NCBI GenBank assembly: GCA_016801885.1
Contig: CM028893.1
Coordinates: forward strand, 13,131,950-13,195,949
Source: Toxotes chatareus
Taxonomy: Eukaryota > Chordata > Actinopteri > Toxotidae
DNA length: 64,000 bases
Reading direction: 5' to 3'
Under the pieces are notes generated by a model that did not search any database, had not been told where the DNA came from, and saw nothing but the letters and a program-made list of their open reading frames with translations. This document shows, piece by piece, positions 1 to 12,700 of this stretch (its first letter is position 1; each line of letters begins with the position of its first letter). The position numbers and the translations under genes are program-made.

Positions 1-849
1 TAACACTTATGTCGAGAGTTTTCTGTCTGTATTTTAGGGTAATTTTGAATTCCCACCACAATACTCAGTTCCTATCAGTGGAGGGGAGATTCTCCTCTTG
101 TTGGGGCTTCTCAGGTCATGCATACAAATTTCACCTAAACCTTTCAGAAATGGGGACACTGTTGTAATGTGACCTTAGCGGAGATGGTGGACTACACTGG
201 AAGCAAAACTTGGTTCGTTGTCTGAGATCGAGCAGATGGAGAGGCCATGTGGTGGCAAAGGTGCAGGGTCAGGATTTCGGGATCCTTAAATGTCCTGCAA
301 GCACATTAAACCTCTGTGATAATGATATTAGTGTAAATATTCATGCGCATTTAGATGATGCTCTTATCCTGAGAGCCTTATTGTAACTGAGCAGGGATTC
401 TGCACCTTGCTTCAGGACACTCTGGCAGGACAGCTCGGCCTCTGAACTTGGGGAACATGTAATCTGTTTTTTTGGTAATGAGATGGGCTCTCTAAGCACC
501 GAGGAGCCTCCCCGCCGCCATCGGCCGTGTGATACGCTGCTTTGTGTTCTGTTGTGCGTCCCAAACTTACCTTTGTGCGCAGAGCGGAAGCCGGGGGAAC
601 GTGCTCAGACAAAAGATCAGCATGTGGTTCCAGGAACCAGCAGGCTGTAGTGGCTCTAAACAGCTTAGAGAGCTGAGACGACAGGCCTGGATACAAGCAC
701 AGACCACCTCACCTCTGATCCTCTATTGTCTCTATAGCTCATCCAATGCGACTCAGGAAGTAGATTAGCCAAGAAAGCCTGTAGCCTCAAATGGCTTATG
801 AAGCTGAGACAATAGCTGCAGCTTCCACATGGAGAAAAAGAAAAGGGGG

Positions 850-884
850 AGAAATTAAAACCAGGTTCCCTGGTTTTAATTTCT
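850..884. repeat. Perfect 16-bp inverted repeat with 3-nt loop
   Basis: AGAAATTAAAACCAGG pairs fully with the right arm around a TTC loop. It lies about 1 kb beyond the probable col4a5 3' end. Confidence 0.8.
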
Positions 885-1180
885 AGTTGTTGTTGATTTT
901 TTTTAATATTATATGAACCCATGAGTGTCTGTTTATCTGAGCTAAATGTGAACACGTTTTCTGTGATGCACACCTGATGGACAGGTGTGCTTGTCTTTTG
1001 TTTTGACTTCAGTGATGTGTTGTTAAGTTGCTGCTGAACAAACTGTACGTTTGTTATTGCTACTGCTTTTTATTCTGTTTCTTCTTCCTTTTTTTTTTCA
1101 TTGTGGCTGTCTGATGTTCCTCCACTTCCCTGTTACAAACCACTTTCTAAATGAAACTTATTCTGCATTGTCCAGTGTTT

Positions 1181-1209
1181 GTATTCTATAGTTTCTGACT
1201 ATAGAATAC
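1181..1209. repeat. 11-bp inverted repeat
   Basis: GTATTCTATAG and CTATAGAATAC are separated by 7 nt. Confidence 0.75.
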
Positions 1210-1875
1210 AGTCTGATATAGTTTGTCTCATTTTAAGGATATATATATATATATATTTATTTATTTATTTTTAAACGCATACATAGTTTTTGTCTCAGGT
1301 AATTGATATTTGGCTCATATTTTGTTGTTTGGTGGTTACAATCTGTGGATTTAGAACAATGTTGTTGTTAAATTCCAAAAAGTAAAATATATATATATTT
1401 TTATAGCTACGCTGCGCTATCTACCCCACTGAGTGAGGGTATCTGGTTGTTGATTTGCTTGTTGTTGATGACCCCAGGAAACATCACATGATGATGTCTG
1501 CTAAAAGTGTGTCCTGTTGTTAATGTCATCATCCAACTCTGTGCTGTCATCTACTGGTCAGTGACTGTAATAACAGTCTCACCTGACGATCTTTGGGAGG
1601 TGAGATCTTGAAATGACAAATTATTTTTATTTTCAAGCTAATTTCTATTTTCTGTGATCTGGACACACACATTTTAAATGTAATGTAACTATTTACATTT
1701 AACATGTAGAATAATCGATTTTCTAATTTGTAATAATTTAATAATGTTAATAATTCAGGGAAGATATTTAATCTTGGTGTAGGACTGGAGACGTGGTTTT
1801 ATTATTATTGTAGCATAAAAACAGTAGAATCAGGAGATTCTACTCTTCTGTCTTAGAGATAATCATAGTTTTTCA

Positions 1876-3670
1876 GGAGACAACACTTTGGACATAGTAT
1901 TTATTTCAGTCTTGAAAGTTTATAACAACTTCTGGATAACATAACATGAAAACAAAACAAAAAAATATTACACATTTTTTTAATCACACCCCAGGTTGAC
2001 AAAATTAGAATTCATAAAAGCAGATCTGAAAAAATACAAATAACAATAAAATCACAGGAGGATATTTCTCTCTCCCCCCAAACAGCTCTTGCGGACTTAC
2101 AGTACATCAGGAGTCTGTACGCCTGATGTGAGAGAAGCGTCACATCAGGGACCGTAACACCTGATTTGAATGTTCAGACACGTGTGTTTCAACTGGGGCG
2201 ACTGTGAATACGTGAACCAGTTTTAGATACAAATTCAAGCAAGCAAAGTGGATTTGAAAGTTTTGGGTGCAAATAGGTACCGCAAGAACCTCAGGCTCTC
2301 TTTTTACAGCGAAGCCCCGCACCTGGAAATGTTAAAAGACACAAAACAAATATCGTGGTTTTCTAATCAGGGAGCCAAGATTTAATTTAAATCCTTTTTT
2401 TTTTTCACAAATATCAGTAACATTCCCCATTCATTTAACTACCTAACAGCAAATCCCCTTTATTTCAGTTCAGCATTAATTAATTCTACAAATTGAATAC
2501 AAAAGGTTTAAGCGACTGGCTTCGTTAATATCATACAAGACTGTTATGTTCTAGGGAAAATGGCTCTGTCTGTGCTCAGTAGTTAGCTTAACTTTTCGGT
2601 GAAATGCATGACCAGTTTGTGGTTGAAAACAGCGAACAATCTCCCCACAGCCAAATAAAGTTTATATACCTTTTAAACCTCTTTTTTCAAATATATATTT
2701 ATTATATATAAAATACTGTTTCATTCATAAAAGCCTTACTTTGTACAATGTCTGAGTTGATGTGTGTCAGTGAGCAATGCAGTGAATGAATATGTGTGTG
2801 TTTGTGTGTGCATGCGTGAGTGTGTGAGCTAAAAAGAACCTGGAAATTGTCTCATAACAAACAGCTGGTACTGACTCAAGACCTAATACACTAAAAACAA
2901 AAGGTGTTTTACACAATATACACATTTTATTTCTTACAAAAAAAAAAAAAAAATTAAGAGAAAGAAGGTGTAGGCTGATAGTTAGCAGGCGGCTATAGCA
3001 GGGTTAGTACCATCCAATGTAACGTAATACGACAGAAACATGACAGGAAGAGAGAGAGAAAGAGCGTGTGAATGAAGAGCTCGAAATAAAAAAAAGGCAG
3101 TCAGTCTCACTAAGGAAAGCTCATCGTCAGTGCATCTCATCGTGGATGTTCCGAAGTCAAAGTGCCGATTTGGTAACCATCCAGTCCTCATCAATAAGGC
3201 CGCAAACAGAAAAAAAAAAGAAAATAAAAAAAAAAAAAAGACTTCTGTCTAGAAATGGATGTACAGTATCACATTTTGCACCAACGTCAAAAGTGATTTT
3301 TTTTTTAAAACAGAAAACTATGATCCTTTTGGGAAAGAAGGGAAAAGAATGAAAAATGCACTTTTGTTGTCACACATCCATCATGGCACCATTTAGTGGA
3401 TATTTTTCTGCTTTCATTTTGAGGTACTTCTTAAGAAAAACAAAGACTAAATGTAAGATTTATTTACGTCAGTTTTTTCTTTTTTTTTTTTTAAGCTGTG
3501 TTGCACAGTAGCACCATTGTTTAAGTTGTAGTTTGTTTGTTTTTTTTCCGGAAGACAATGCACCATTGGAATTCCACCTCGTCCCCCTACTTGTCCCCCA
3601 TCATCCAATCATCTCTTGTCACTGATTGGGCGTCCCTGGCAACGGTGGGTTTGCTCATTGCCGTGTGCTG
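1876..3670 (-). other. col4a5: Probable col4a5 3' UTR
   Basis: AT-rich, non-coding DNA after the stop codon. A candidate poly(A) signal, AATAAA on the minus strand, lies near 1896-1904, followed by a GT-rich stretch (AGTGTTGTC). Other AATAAA copies near 2458, 2697 and 3457 could give shorter forms. The end point is inferred. Confidence 0.5.
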
Positions 3671-3752
3671 TTACGTCCTCTTCATGCAGACCACGCAACG
3701 GCTCACGCGTGTCCGTAGGCTACCCGCCTTGAGAGTCTCCGACTGGGGCTTC
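3671..3752 (-). CDS. col4a5: col4a5 exon 51: NC1 end and stop codon
   Basis: 82 nt encode KPQSETLKAGSLRTRVSRC, then VVCMKRT and TAA. The Lys in ETLKAG corresponds to Hyl211, the other sulfilimine partner. KPQSETLKAG and CMKRT match human alpha-5; alpha-1 has KPTPSTLKAG and CMRRT. Confidence 0.96.
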
Positions 3753-6700
3753 CTGTAAGGGTCAAAGGTTAAAGGTGGTTGAGATTATTGTCTTTTTAAA
3801 ATTAAATTATGATTCAAATGCATCATTTCATGTAAACCTTTTCTGTTTTAATGAAAATCTATTTTCTTTCTCCACATGACGAATTACACAACATCATGAG
3901 TGATCAGTTCAACTTGGCTGTAGCAGGAATCTCGTGGTTATTGCTTCACTAATCCGTACCTGAACATCTCATTGGGTTCTACAGTGGCCAGCCAGAAGCT
4001 GTAGGAGTTGCCGTAGTAGTTGCATGTCCCCCTGCCGTGGCACTCTATGAAGGGAGCGCTGCGGAACTCCTCCAGGCAGGAGCCAGGAGAGGCCAGGGCC
4101 TGACCGGAGCCCTCTGCACCCGCACTGGTGTGCTGAGGACGAAAGGGAGGACAGGTTACGTACTGCACTGCCGAGACAAGAATACATAAACATGGTGTAT
4201 ATGTGTTATGTCCTACCATCATGAAGGAGTATCCTATCCACAGGGCTTCCCAGTTTGAAGGGCACGAAGGAATCTGGATGGTCTGACTGTGGATTGCAAT
4301 CACCATGGCTGGAGCTTCACACACTGTACACCTAGACACAGAGAAAGGTAAAATTAAACACAACACATCCAACTCTGCTCCTCTCTTTCTTCATACCTCC
4401 ACCTGTCCCCTACCTGCTGATGTAAGGCTTGATGTTCTCTCCAGTGATGGGGGCCATGGACATGGGCATTGGCTCGGGAGTGGACAGCCAATAGGAGTAG
4501 TCGTTGCGGGAGGCGAAGTTGCAGACGTTGTTGATGTTGCAGAACATGAAGGGCATGGTGCTGAACCTGCGCAGACAGCTGCCGGCCGTGCCTGGAAGAC
4601 CCAGGAAGAAGATGGTCAACTATATGATGAAGTAAGGCTGCAACAACTACCTCTTTCATCTAATTCCTATTTACCAAGATCCTGTCCATGTGCCCTCTCG
4701 TTGCCCTGCACATACAGCAGGGAGTATCCGTCATAGATAGCGTTGGTTCCTTCAGGGCAGAAGGGCACTTCCTGAGCCTGGCTGTGTCGGGTGATGAGGA
4801 AGCCATGGGCTGCAGTGACTGAACCTGGAATACCAGGAGGACCCTGTGGACCGTCTGAACCTTGGGGACCAGGGAGGCCACGCTGACCTGAGATAAGAGG
4901 AAAGGCGTATATTTGAAATAGGAAGCCACTGGGCCACAGATGGGGCTCAAGGATCAGAGATCTTGTTCCCTATCTGCAAAATACTGTTGAAAAACAAATA
5001 CATTTAATCACTTACACACTATTAGGCCACAAATTCCAGCCTCTAGGTGGCAGCAAAATTACCCTTATGTCATCACTTGTCACTAAATAAAAATAATTGT
5101 TTGTGTTTATTTTTTTGTAAACCACCAGGGATGCTGGCCTGGTGCTTCCAGGGAAGTTGTGACTGTCTCAGGTTCAGGTAGAGGCTTTATGTACCAGGCT
5201 GTCCGGCGGGTCCAGGATCTCCCTTCCTGCCAGGTGTGCCGCTGAAGCCAGGAGGACCTTCCACACCAGGATCTCCAGGGTTACCAGGCTGACCTGAGAA
5301 CGGAGAGAGAAGAGTTATCTTCTGTATGAAAGAATGACTGAAACAGTTTATTACACATTAGAACAATTCTATTTTTTCAGCCTGAACTGAAACTCATGCA
5401 ACATTCTTGTTAACATCTTCAGGTCCCATCAAAGAGTCCAGATTAACCCACCTGAGAGTCCCTCTCGTCCAGGAGAACCAGGTGGTCCCGGAGGACCACG
5501 CTGGCCTGGAGGACCAGGGGGTCCTCGCTCTCCCTTCACCACGAAAGGAGCCGGAGGTACACCAGGGTCACCAGGGGGGCCTAGAGGTCAAATGTTACCG
5601 AGGAAAATAATCAATGGTCAGTTGACTTCAAAGGCAAAGTGGTGATTATTGATGCACATCATGGTCCTCTATCTCATGATCATATGTAGCTCACTATTCA
5701 CTGTAACTTAAAAAGCCAGTGTTCACCCACCAGTAGGTCCCATATCTCCAGGATCTCCAGGAAGACCAGAGCCACCAGGGAGTCCTGCGTCTCCCTTTGG
5801 TCCTGGCAAAAAAAAAAAAATGCATACAAAATAAATTTCTTTGCTTTGCTTATGAAGAACACTTCAGGATGAAATACACCTTTGGATGGTAGGAAGAATG
5901 AGAAGATGCTGTTACAGTGTTGTGGACTAACCAGGGAATCCAGGAACACCGGGCAGACCGACATCTCCTTTTATACCAGGGCCACCAGGAACACCAGGGG
6001 CACCCTGGCAAGAAAGAGGTGCAGACACTTTTAAGTATCCTCAAGAAATTTAAGATGCAAGTTCACTTTTCTTAGATCCTTCCAAACTAATTCAGTAAAT
6101 TCAAAGATATGATCTTACTGGGGATCCTGGAAGACCAGATTCTCCCTTCTGTCCAGGGAAGCCTGGCTGGCCAGGAGCACCGGGAATACCCTTCTCTCCT
6201 TTAACGCCACCACTTCCGGGGGGTCCACGGGGACCCTCAAGGCCAGGCGGACCTTCAGATGCAGACATCAAAGATTCAAAGGTCAGGTACAGTATAATAG
6301 AGAAATAACACAATAATACTGTAAATACTAGTTTTGCTCGTTGTCTCCTAAACAGGACTGGGATCAGTGAATTTTGTTAAAGAACTGTTCAACACCCTGA
6401 TTTTGCTGGAAATCCTGATTTTGCTGCCACCGATTGTTTAATATTCTTTACTCCTCTAAAATTCTTAAAATCCCTTAAATTACATAAATATTAGCCTTTT
6501 TAATAAACTGAAAATTACAGTACAGCACATCTGCCTGTCATTTGCTATATATATTTATACACTTAAAATCAAAATGAAACTCTTCATGTACAGATGATCC
6601 TGGATCATATGTGTGTGTGGACATGATTGTGTGTGTGTTTATGTGAGACGTCCAGCCTGTCCTGTGGGGTAAAGAGAGGGAAAAACACAACTGCTAGGTT

Positions 6701-9700
6701 TTAACAGTCAACATGAGTCTTTCAATTTTCACTCACACTCACAACAGGATAACACAATATTAATATTAATATGTATTGGGGCTGGGGTGAGTTCACCTTC
6801 AAAGCATTAAATGGACGGCCCTGAAATTCAGTGACTCTTCTGCTTAAGCTGTAAAAGTTTTGTCCAACATGACACCAATGCCCTGAAATCTGTGTAAGTT
6901 TCAGTTTTACATTCATGCTTTGAACTGAGAGCATTTGAAGTGAACTGACCCCCAACCCCACGAGACATACATTAAAACCCGCTTCAAACATTTCCCCTTC
7001 ATTTTCCCCACAGAGCCCATCGACAAGCACGTAGCACAGCTTCAACCAAAACCATCAAACCGCTGGAATCTAACCTGGGGGACCTAGGGTTTCCAGAGTT
7101 CCCGGATAAAGTGGAGCCGGGTTGAAGGCGTGGGGCAAAAAAAGAAGAGGTTTAGACTGAAGTAGGCATCAGGACAGAAACACAGTCAGACTAAACAATG
7201 ACAGATATGTTGTCTTTAAAAAGCCTACTGAGGAAACAAGTAATTATAATATTCTCAAAAATATTTTATGCTTATGTACAAACTAAATTCCTACATTTAA
7301 ATCATATCCAGCACAAATGAAATTACAGTATGTGACACACTAAAATCAGTGATTTAATCGTATTTCAATTCAAATAAGTTAGTTATAATGTGTGTTTTTG
7401 TGCACACACTGTGTAATACCATGTGCATAACACATTCTGACTGTTAGATTTGCATTTAACATGACCTACATGTGATTCAGGTAAACATGCCGATTGTGCC
7501 AGGAAACTACTGAGATTTAAAATCTTGGGTGGGTTATTTTCTCCATCACAGAACAAATTCTTTTTAAAAGGTGCTTACTTGTTAAAGGTGCATTACACTA
7601 CCATCAGTGTGCATGGAAGGTGAAAGAAGACAGTGGTTAGAAAGTTACTGACAGACAGTTGTTGAGAAATGAGGCAGTACAGTGATTCCCCAACAGTTTT
7701 CAGGTGAAATTTGTTCCCAGTAGATCACACAGTGAGATTAGACTCAGTCAGTGTTGCTGTAAAGAACGTGCAGTACGAGTCTGGACGTCGTTGATCTGAC
7801 CTGAGGGGCCTGCGACCGCCGGATGCACGTGTCATCACGCCAAGAGGCAGGGCCACACCGCAGTGGGTGGGGCCAAGGCACAGGTAACAGGAGGTAAAAT
7901 TTCATAGCATCAGCATTTATTACCCTGACACCCAGAATAACCTGAGAGGGTTTTTTTTCTAGCCTGACACAGTGCTGCTGCGTGGTCAGTGCTGACGTTT
8001 ACTTTTAACAAGGACACAGAGAGGTGAATATTATGAGTGAATCTTATTACTCATCTGAATATCTGGATACCTAATGTCCACCAGGTGGACAGCAACACAA
8101 CTTTAAATGAATGATAATGTTGCTCCGTGTAAATGAGCAACTGTTGACGTGTGCGTCAGGGCTGTCCACCCTTTCCAGCGCTGTGTTAGGCGATTAAGTG
8201 TGTGTTTATGCTGGGACAAACAGTGCCCATGCAGACGACTGATTGGTGGAACAAAAAAACAGCAGCAAAGCCAGACACAAACCCACAATACTCACAACTT
8301 GACTCAAAGGCTGTCGTTGTTTATGACTCCTGTTTGAATGATGTTTGCCCAGGTGTATTAGGAAATTATTTAGTTAAAAAAATAATAATAATAATAATAA
8401 AACTATATATTTGTGATCCACTGCTAAAGATGTATGACTTCAGTAGATTCATTGTCAATAATATAGAATAACACCAGACTTATCCTTTAACATACAGTTG
8501 AGAGTTTTTGGTGTTTGTCTCAGGTTTGGCTGTTTCACACCAACGTCTCTTTAAATCGACCTCCCATGATCACGGAAACACTGGACACACAACGGTAACA
8601 ATGACGACAGGAGACGACGGGCATACACACACACACACATACTGTACTGCAGGGCTGTGGAGAGATGAACAGATAACAGCTTTCCCCATTATGGGATCAG
8701 GAGCAAAGGGCAAAGGGGTGAGGAGACATGAGGATAGATGGATTGGTGGATGGGGAAAAAAAATAAAATAAAACTGGATGGAAAAAGTCATGCTCTTGTT
8801 TTGGGGTATGATCAAACCCCCCAGTGACAAACAGTGCTTGGTGTGTGAGGAGCACCCCGACATTTCCTGGTGAGAAGGGGTGAAGGGGTGAGGAGGAGTG
8901 GCAGAAACGTTTATCATCAGTGCTCAGTGTTCTGGACAATGACTGGTGACAGGTGTGTCAGTGCTCAGACAGTGACATAGCTCTGACACCGGTGGCAGCG
9001 ATTGGTGCTTCGACGTCCCATGCAAATCAAATTGACATGGAGATGAAAGCGTTCACATTTAAAAGTGCAGCTTCTGCCGTTTGCTGTCTGGTTTTCATTG
9101 GTTAGAAGAGGAAGGACTCGCTGCACAGGTCAGTCGTCAGAGACATCTGTCCCATCTTTAGTTTCTGTCTATACTGTTTGAACTGTAAATTCAGAACTCA
9201 GTCAAGTTTAGACCAGGAATAATGTTTATTTTTTTAGATTTCATAGCCTTCAAGCTAATCCAAAGATTTTGTATTAAACTCCAGTAACAGACTGGACAGC
9301 AGATCAGAAAACCAGACAGCAATTTCTAGCAGTGCAGATGGTGACAATTACAATAACCAAGTACTTTACCTGCTCGTCCAGGTGCTCCAGGGGGACCTTG
9401 CAGTCCTTTAGGGCCCTGTAAAGGCAGTCCTGGAGGCCCAGGAGGGCCATTGCTCCCTGGAGGACCAGGGTTACCAGGGAAGCCAGCTTCTCCTTTAGTG
9501 CCAGGGAAACCAGGATTGCCAGGGGGACCGGGAAGACCTGGGTCGCCCTTAGCACCTGAACAGATAGTGATGGACAAAGTAGAGATTATTATATCAATGT
9601 AAATACTGCACTATTGTTATTTGTTGTTCTTCTGTTGTTTGTTTCTGAACCGCCTGAGAGTTTGTTTGTGTGCACAAAAACAGAAATGTTGTGTACATGC

Positions 9701-12700
9701 GCAGTGAGTGGTAACTCACCTGCCAACCCTGGAAGACCACTAGGACCCGGGACACCGAAACCTGGAAGCCCTGCAGAAGAAATAAATCAGAAGTGAAATA
9801 AATAAAAAATATACAGAATAATTATTTCTTCTGAGCAAGATGACACGTGACTTGCCTGGCTCTCCTTTGACTCCAGCCGGCCCCGGGATCCCATCCCGAC
9901 CTGCCTGACCCTTCTCTCCTGGCAACCCTGGTGATCCTGGTCGACCCGGCTCTCCCGGTCTGCCGGAAGCTCCAGTGAGACCTGGGGCACCCGGCCCACC
10001 ATCGAGACCCTTAGGACCTGGGATGCCAGGAGGACCTGACAGAAGAGCGCACGGAGAGGACGGACAATGCATCAGTCAGGTTTGCTTTGTTTTAAGTAGC
10101 AGAGCTTGATCAAAATAACTATAAGTTTAGTCGCTGCCATTTATAACTTCTGAGAGTCTTTCTTAAACATACCTTGGAATCCTGGGAGGCCGGGATCGCC
10201 TTTGACACCTGGTGCTCCAGGTAAACCTGGGAGACCAGGTGATCCTGGAGTTCCTTTGAGTCCTGGACTTCCTGGGAACCCTGGTTGGCCTGGGTCACCC
10301 TACAAGAAACATAAAGAAATGTGTGAACCCACACCTGCACTTCAAACTTTTTCTCAGCTACAAAATTTCAGTGGTTGAGCTCCGTACCTTGAGTCCAGGT
10401 AGTCCAGGTGGTCCAACCCCAGCAGAACCTGGTTCACCTTTAGATCCAGGGAAACCAGGTGCCCCTGGCTGTCCCGGGGATCCTGGCCGTCCTGGCTGAC
10501 CTGGAAGCCCCTTCTGCCCTGAAGGTCCTGTGACATGATCACAGTGCAACAGCATTTATGAAACAGAAATCACGTGTTGTTTAAGTCAGTTAATTTGACT
10601 AAAAGGCAAATGAAATAACTAATAACAAAACCTTGTTATAATGTTTCGTCCATTGTTCAGTTATGTATAAAATTATCAAAATCAAAACTGATTTTGGAAG
10701 AAATTTAGCAACAGCATTTAGTAAATCACTAATGACTAATTGGAAAACAAAGACCTGGAAGAGATTTAAGACATTCAGACACACCTGGAAATCCCATTTC
10801 TCCCATGCTTCCTTTTGCTCCTGGACCTCCAGGACCACCTGGGCTTCCTGGGATGCCAGAATCTCCCTTAGGACCTGCATACAATGGAAGCAGCACGTGA
10901 GGGATCTATTTTCAGGAGAACATGTGTATTTATGTATGCATTGTGTATGTGTATGAGTTGGAAGGTAGACTTATACCTGGTGGCCCGGGGAGTCCAGGGC
11001 GGCCATCTGATCCTGGCAGTCCAGGGCTCCCAGTGACACCATCGATGCCTTTCTGTCCTGGAAAACCTGGTGCACCTGTAGAGCACACACAAAAGAGTGT
11101 ATAAGAATACAGTGACTAGTCGTTGAAAAGATTTTGTGGCTAACAACAGTTTTAAAACTTCCTGAGGGGCAGTGAAGATGTTTTCAGCTGTACCTGCTAG
11201 TCCTTTATCTCCTTTGACTCCCTTTAGAAGCTGTGGCGGCTGGCCGGTTCCTGGGGGTCCCTGGACACCGGGGTCACCCCTCTCTCCTTTAATGCCAGGA
11301 ACACCAGGTGCACCGTCTCTACCTGGGAATCCGGATTCACCTGGAGAGGAGAGAATGATAATCAGAGAAACAATACTGACATATCTGCAGTGAGCTAATA
11401 CTGGCCAGACCAATTTATCAGTCTGCATGCTTTTTAGGGCTTTATGCAGGAGTTATGAGCAAGGTATTGAGCATGTGCGTTTATGTGAATACCTTTAAGT
11501 CCAGGAGCTCCAGGTCCCCCTGGACCTCCTGGTCCTCCAGAAGGCCCTGGAGGTCCCATGGCACCCATGTCTCCTTTCTGACCTGCATTCAGTCAGACAT
11601 GAGAGAGGAATAAAGAAAAGTTGGACAAAGAATGGAAAGTCGATTCTCAATAAACCAACAGAGATTTCTACATATAATTAATCACTTATTCGTATAAATA
11701 GTTTATATCAGATAGTGTAGTTTAATGATGTTAGAGATAAATTTTACCTGGCAGTCCAGGCAGGCCATTCTGCCCAGGTCCTCCAGGAGGTCCTGGGGCT
11801 CCGACTGGTCCTGGGGAACCTGGGAACCCTGGAGCTCCTCTGTCTCCTGGCAGACCTGGGATGTCTAGACCTGGAGGTCCTGGGTCTCCCTTCTCTCCGT
11901 TTGATCCAGGGAATCCTGTATTGACGATAGAAAGATTTCAGTGTCTGGATATGGGAAAATGTTCAAACTCTTTCCAGCTTACGAATGATCTGGAAGTGAT
12001 TCAGTTTTTATTTAAAGTTGCCTTGGGTTTTATTCCCCAAGAGATGAGTCCCACAACCAAATTAGATGTAAAATCTGAATATTCTGAAGACACATGCCCA
12101 ACACAGTCAAGATGCAGGATATTTTGTGTTTGAAATAGACAAAGCAAAACGAAATACACACGCATACCAAATGGAGTCTTTATCTCTAGTGTAATCATTG
12201 TTATGGGCGTCAACCAGCACCAGCACTGAGTTACAATACCTTTCTCGCCTTGGCATCAGAGCGTCACAGTAAGCGAGGGGCATGTTTCAAAGCGCAGATG
12301 GAGGAGGGTTGGATTAAGCCGAAGATGAGATGAAGAGAACAAAGTATAATGCATTAAATGCATTAAAACGTTCTATGTGAAACCACTTTTTGAACACTCT
12401 GAATATGCACTGAAGCTCTTTAAGAAATACTTGTGTCCAGGAGCAACTAGTGTAGATTCAGAGTGTTCGAACACTTCACTGGATGGGTTAGTTTGCGCTT
12501 TTTGTGTAAATTCAAAGGGTAAAGCGGTGGGAGGTTAAAATGGTGAAGTGCCACGGCGAGAGAACAGGGTGACACAAACCCCGGTGAGCCGAAACTCTGT
12601 GACGTTAGTTTTCAATTGGTGTACTCGCAAAGAAAGAGCCTGGGGTGATGTTAAATTGGTGAGGTGTGATGTGCCCTACTCAGTGATACAGATGCTGTGC

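Larger units (their letters stand above)
1..1875. other. Intergenic DNA downstream of col4a5
   Basis: No gene recognised. It holds a TA repeat near 1240-1255 and two short perfect inverted repeats (850-884, 1181-1209). The short open frames at 412-973 on both strands overlap one another and show no domain. Confidence 0.6.
6253..9369 (-). other. col4a5: col4a5 intron 41
   Basis: 3.1 kb between exons 41 and 42, the longest intron of the 3' half. It contains the two candidate microexons, a GT-rich patch near 6600-6645, an AAT repeat near 8381-8400 and a CA run near 8627-8640. No other exon is needed to keep the frame. Confidence 0.8.

Noticed and set aside
4305..4736. 143-residue plus-strand open frame
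   Set aside because: Antisense shadow of the conserved NC1 exons 48-49.
4888..5194. Motif near 5041-5056 (CTAGGTGGCAGCAAAA) as a CTCF site
   Set aside because: Too degenerate to support, and this word is frequent in fish DNA.
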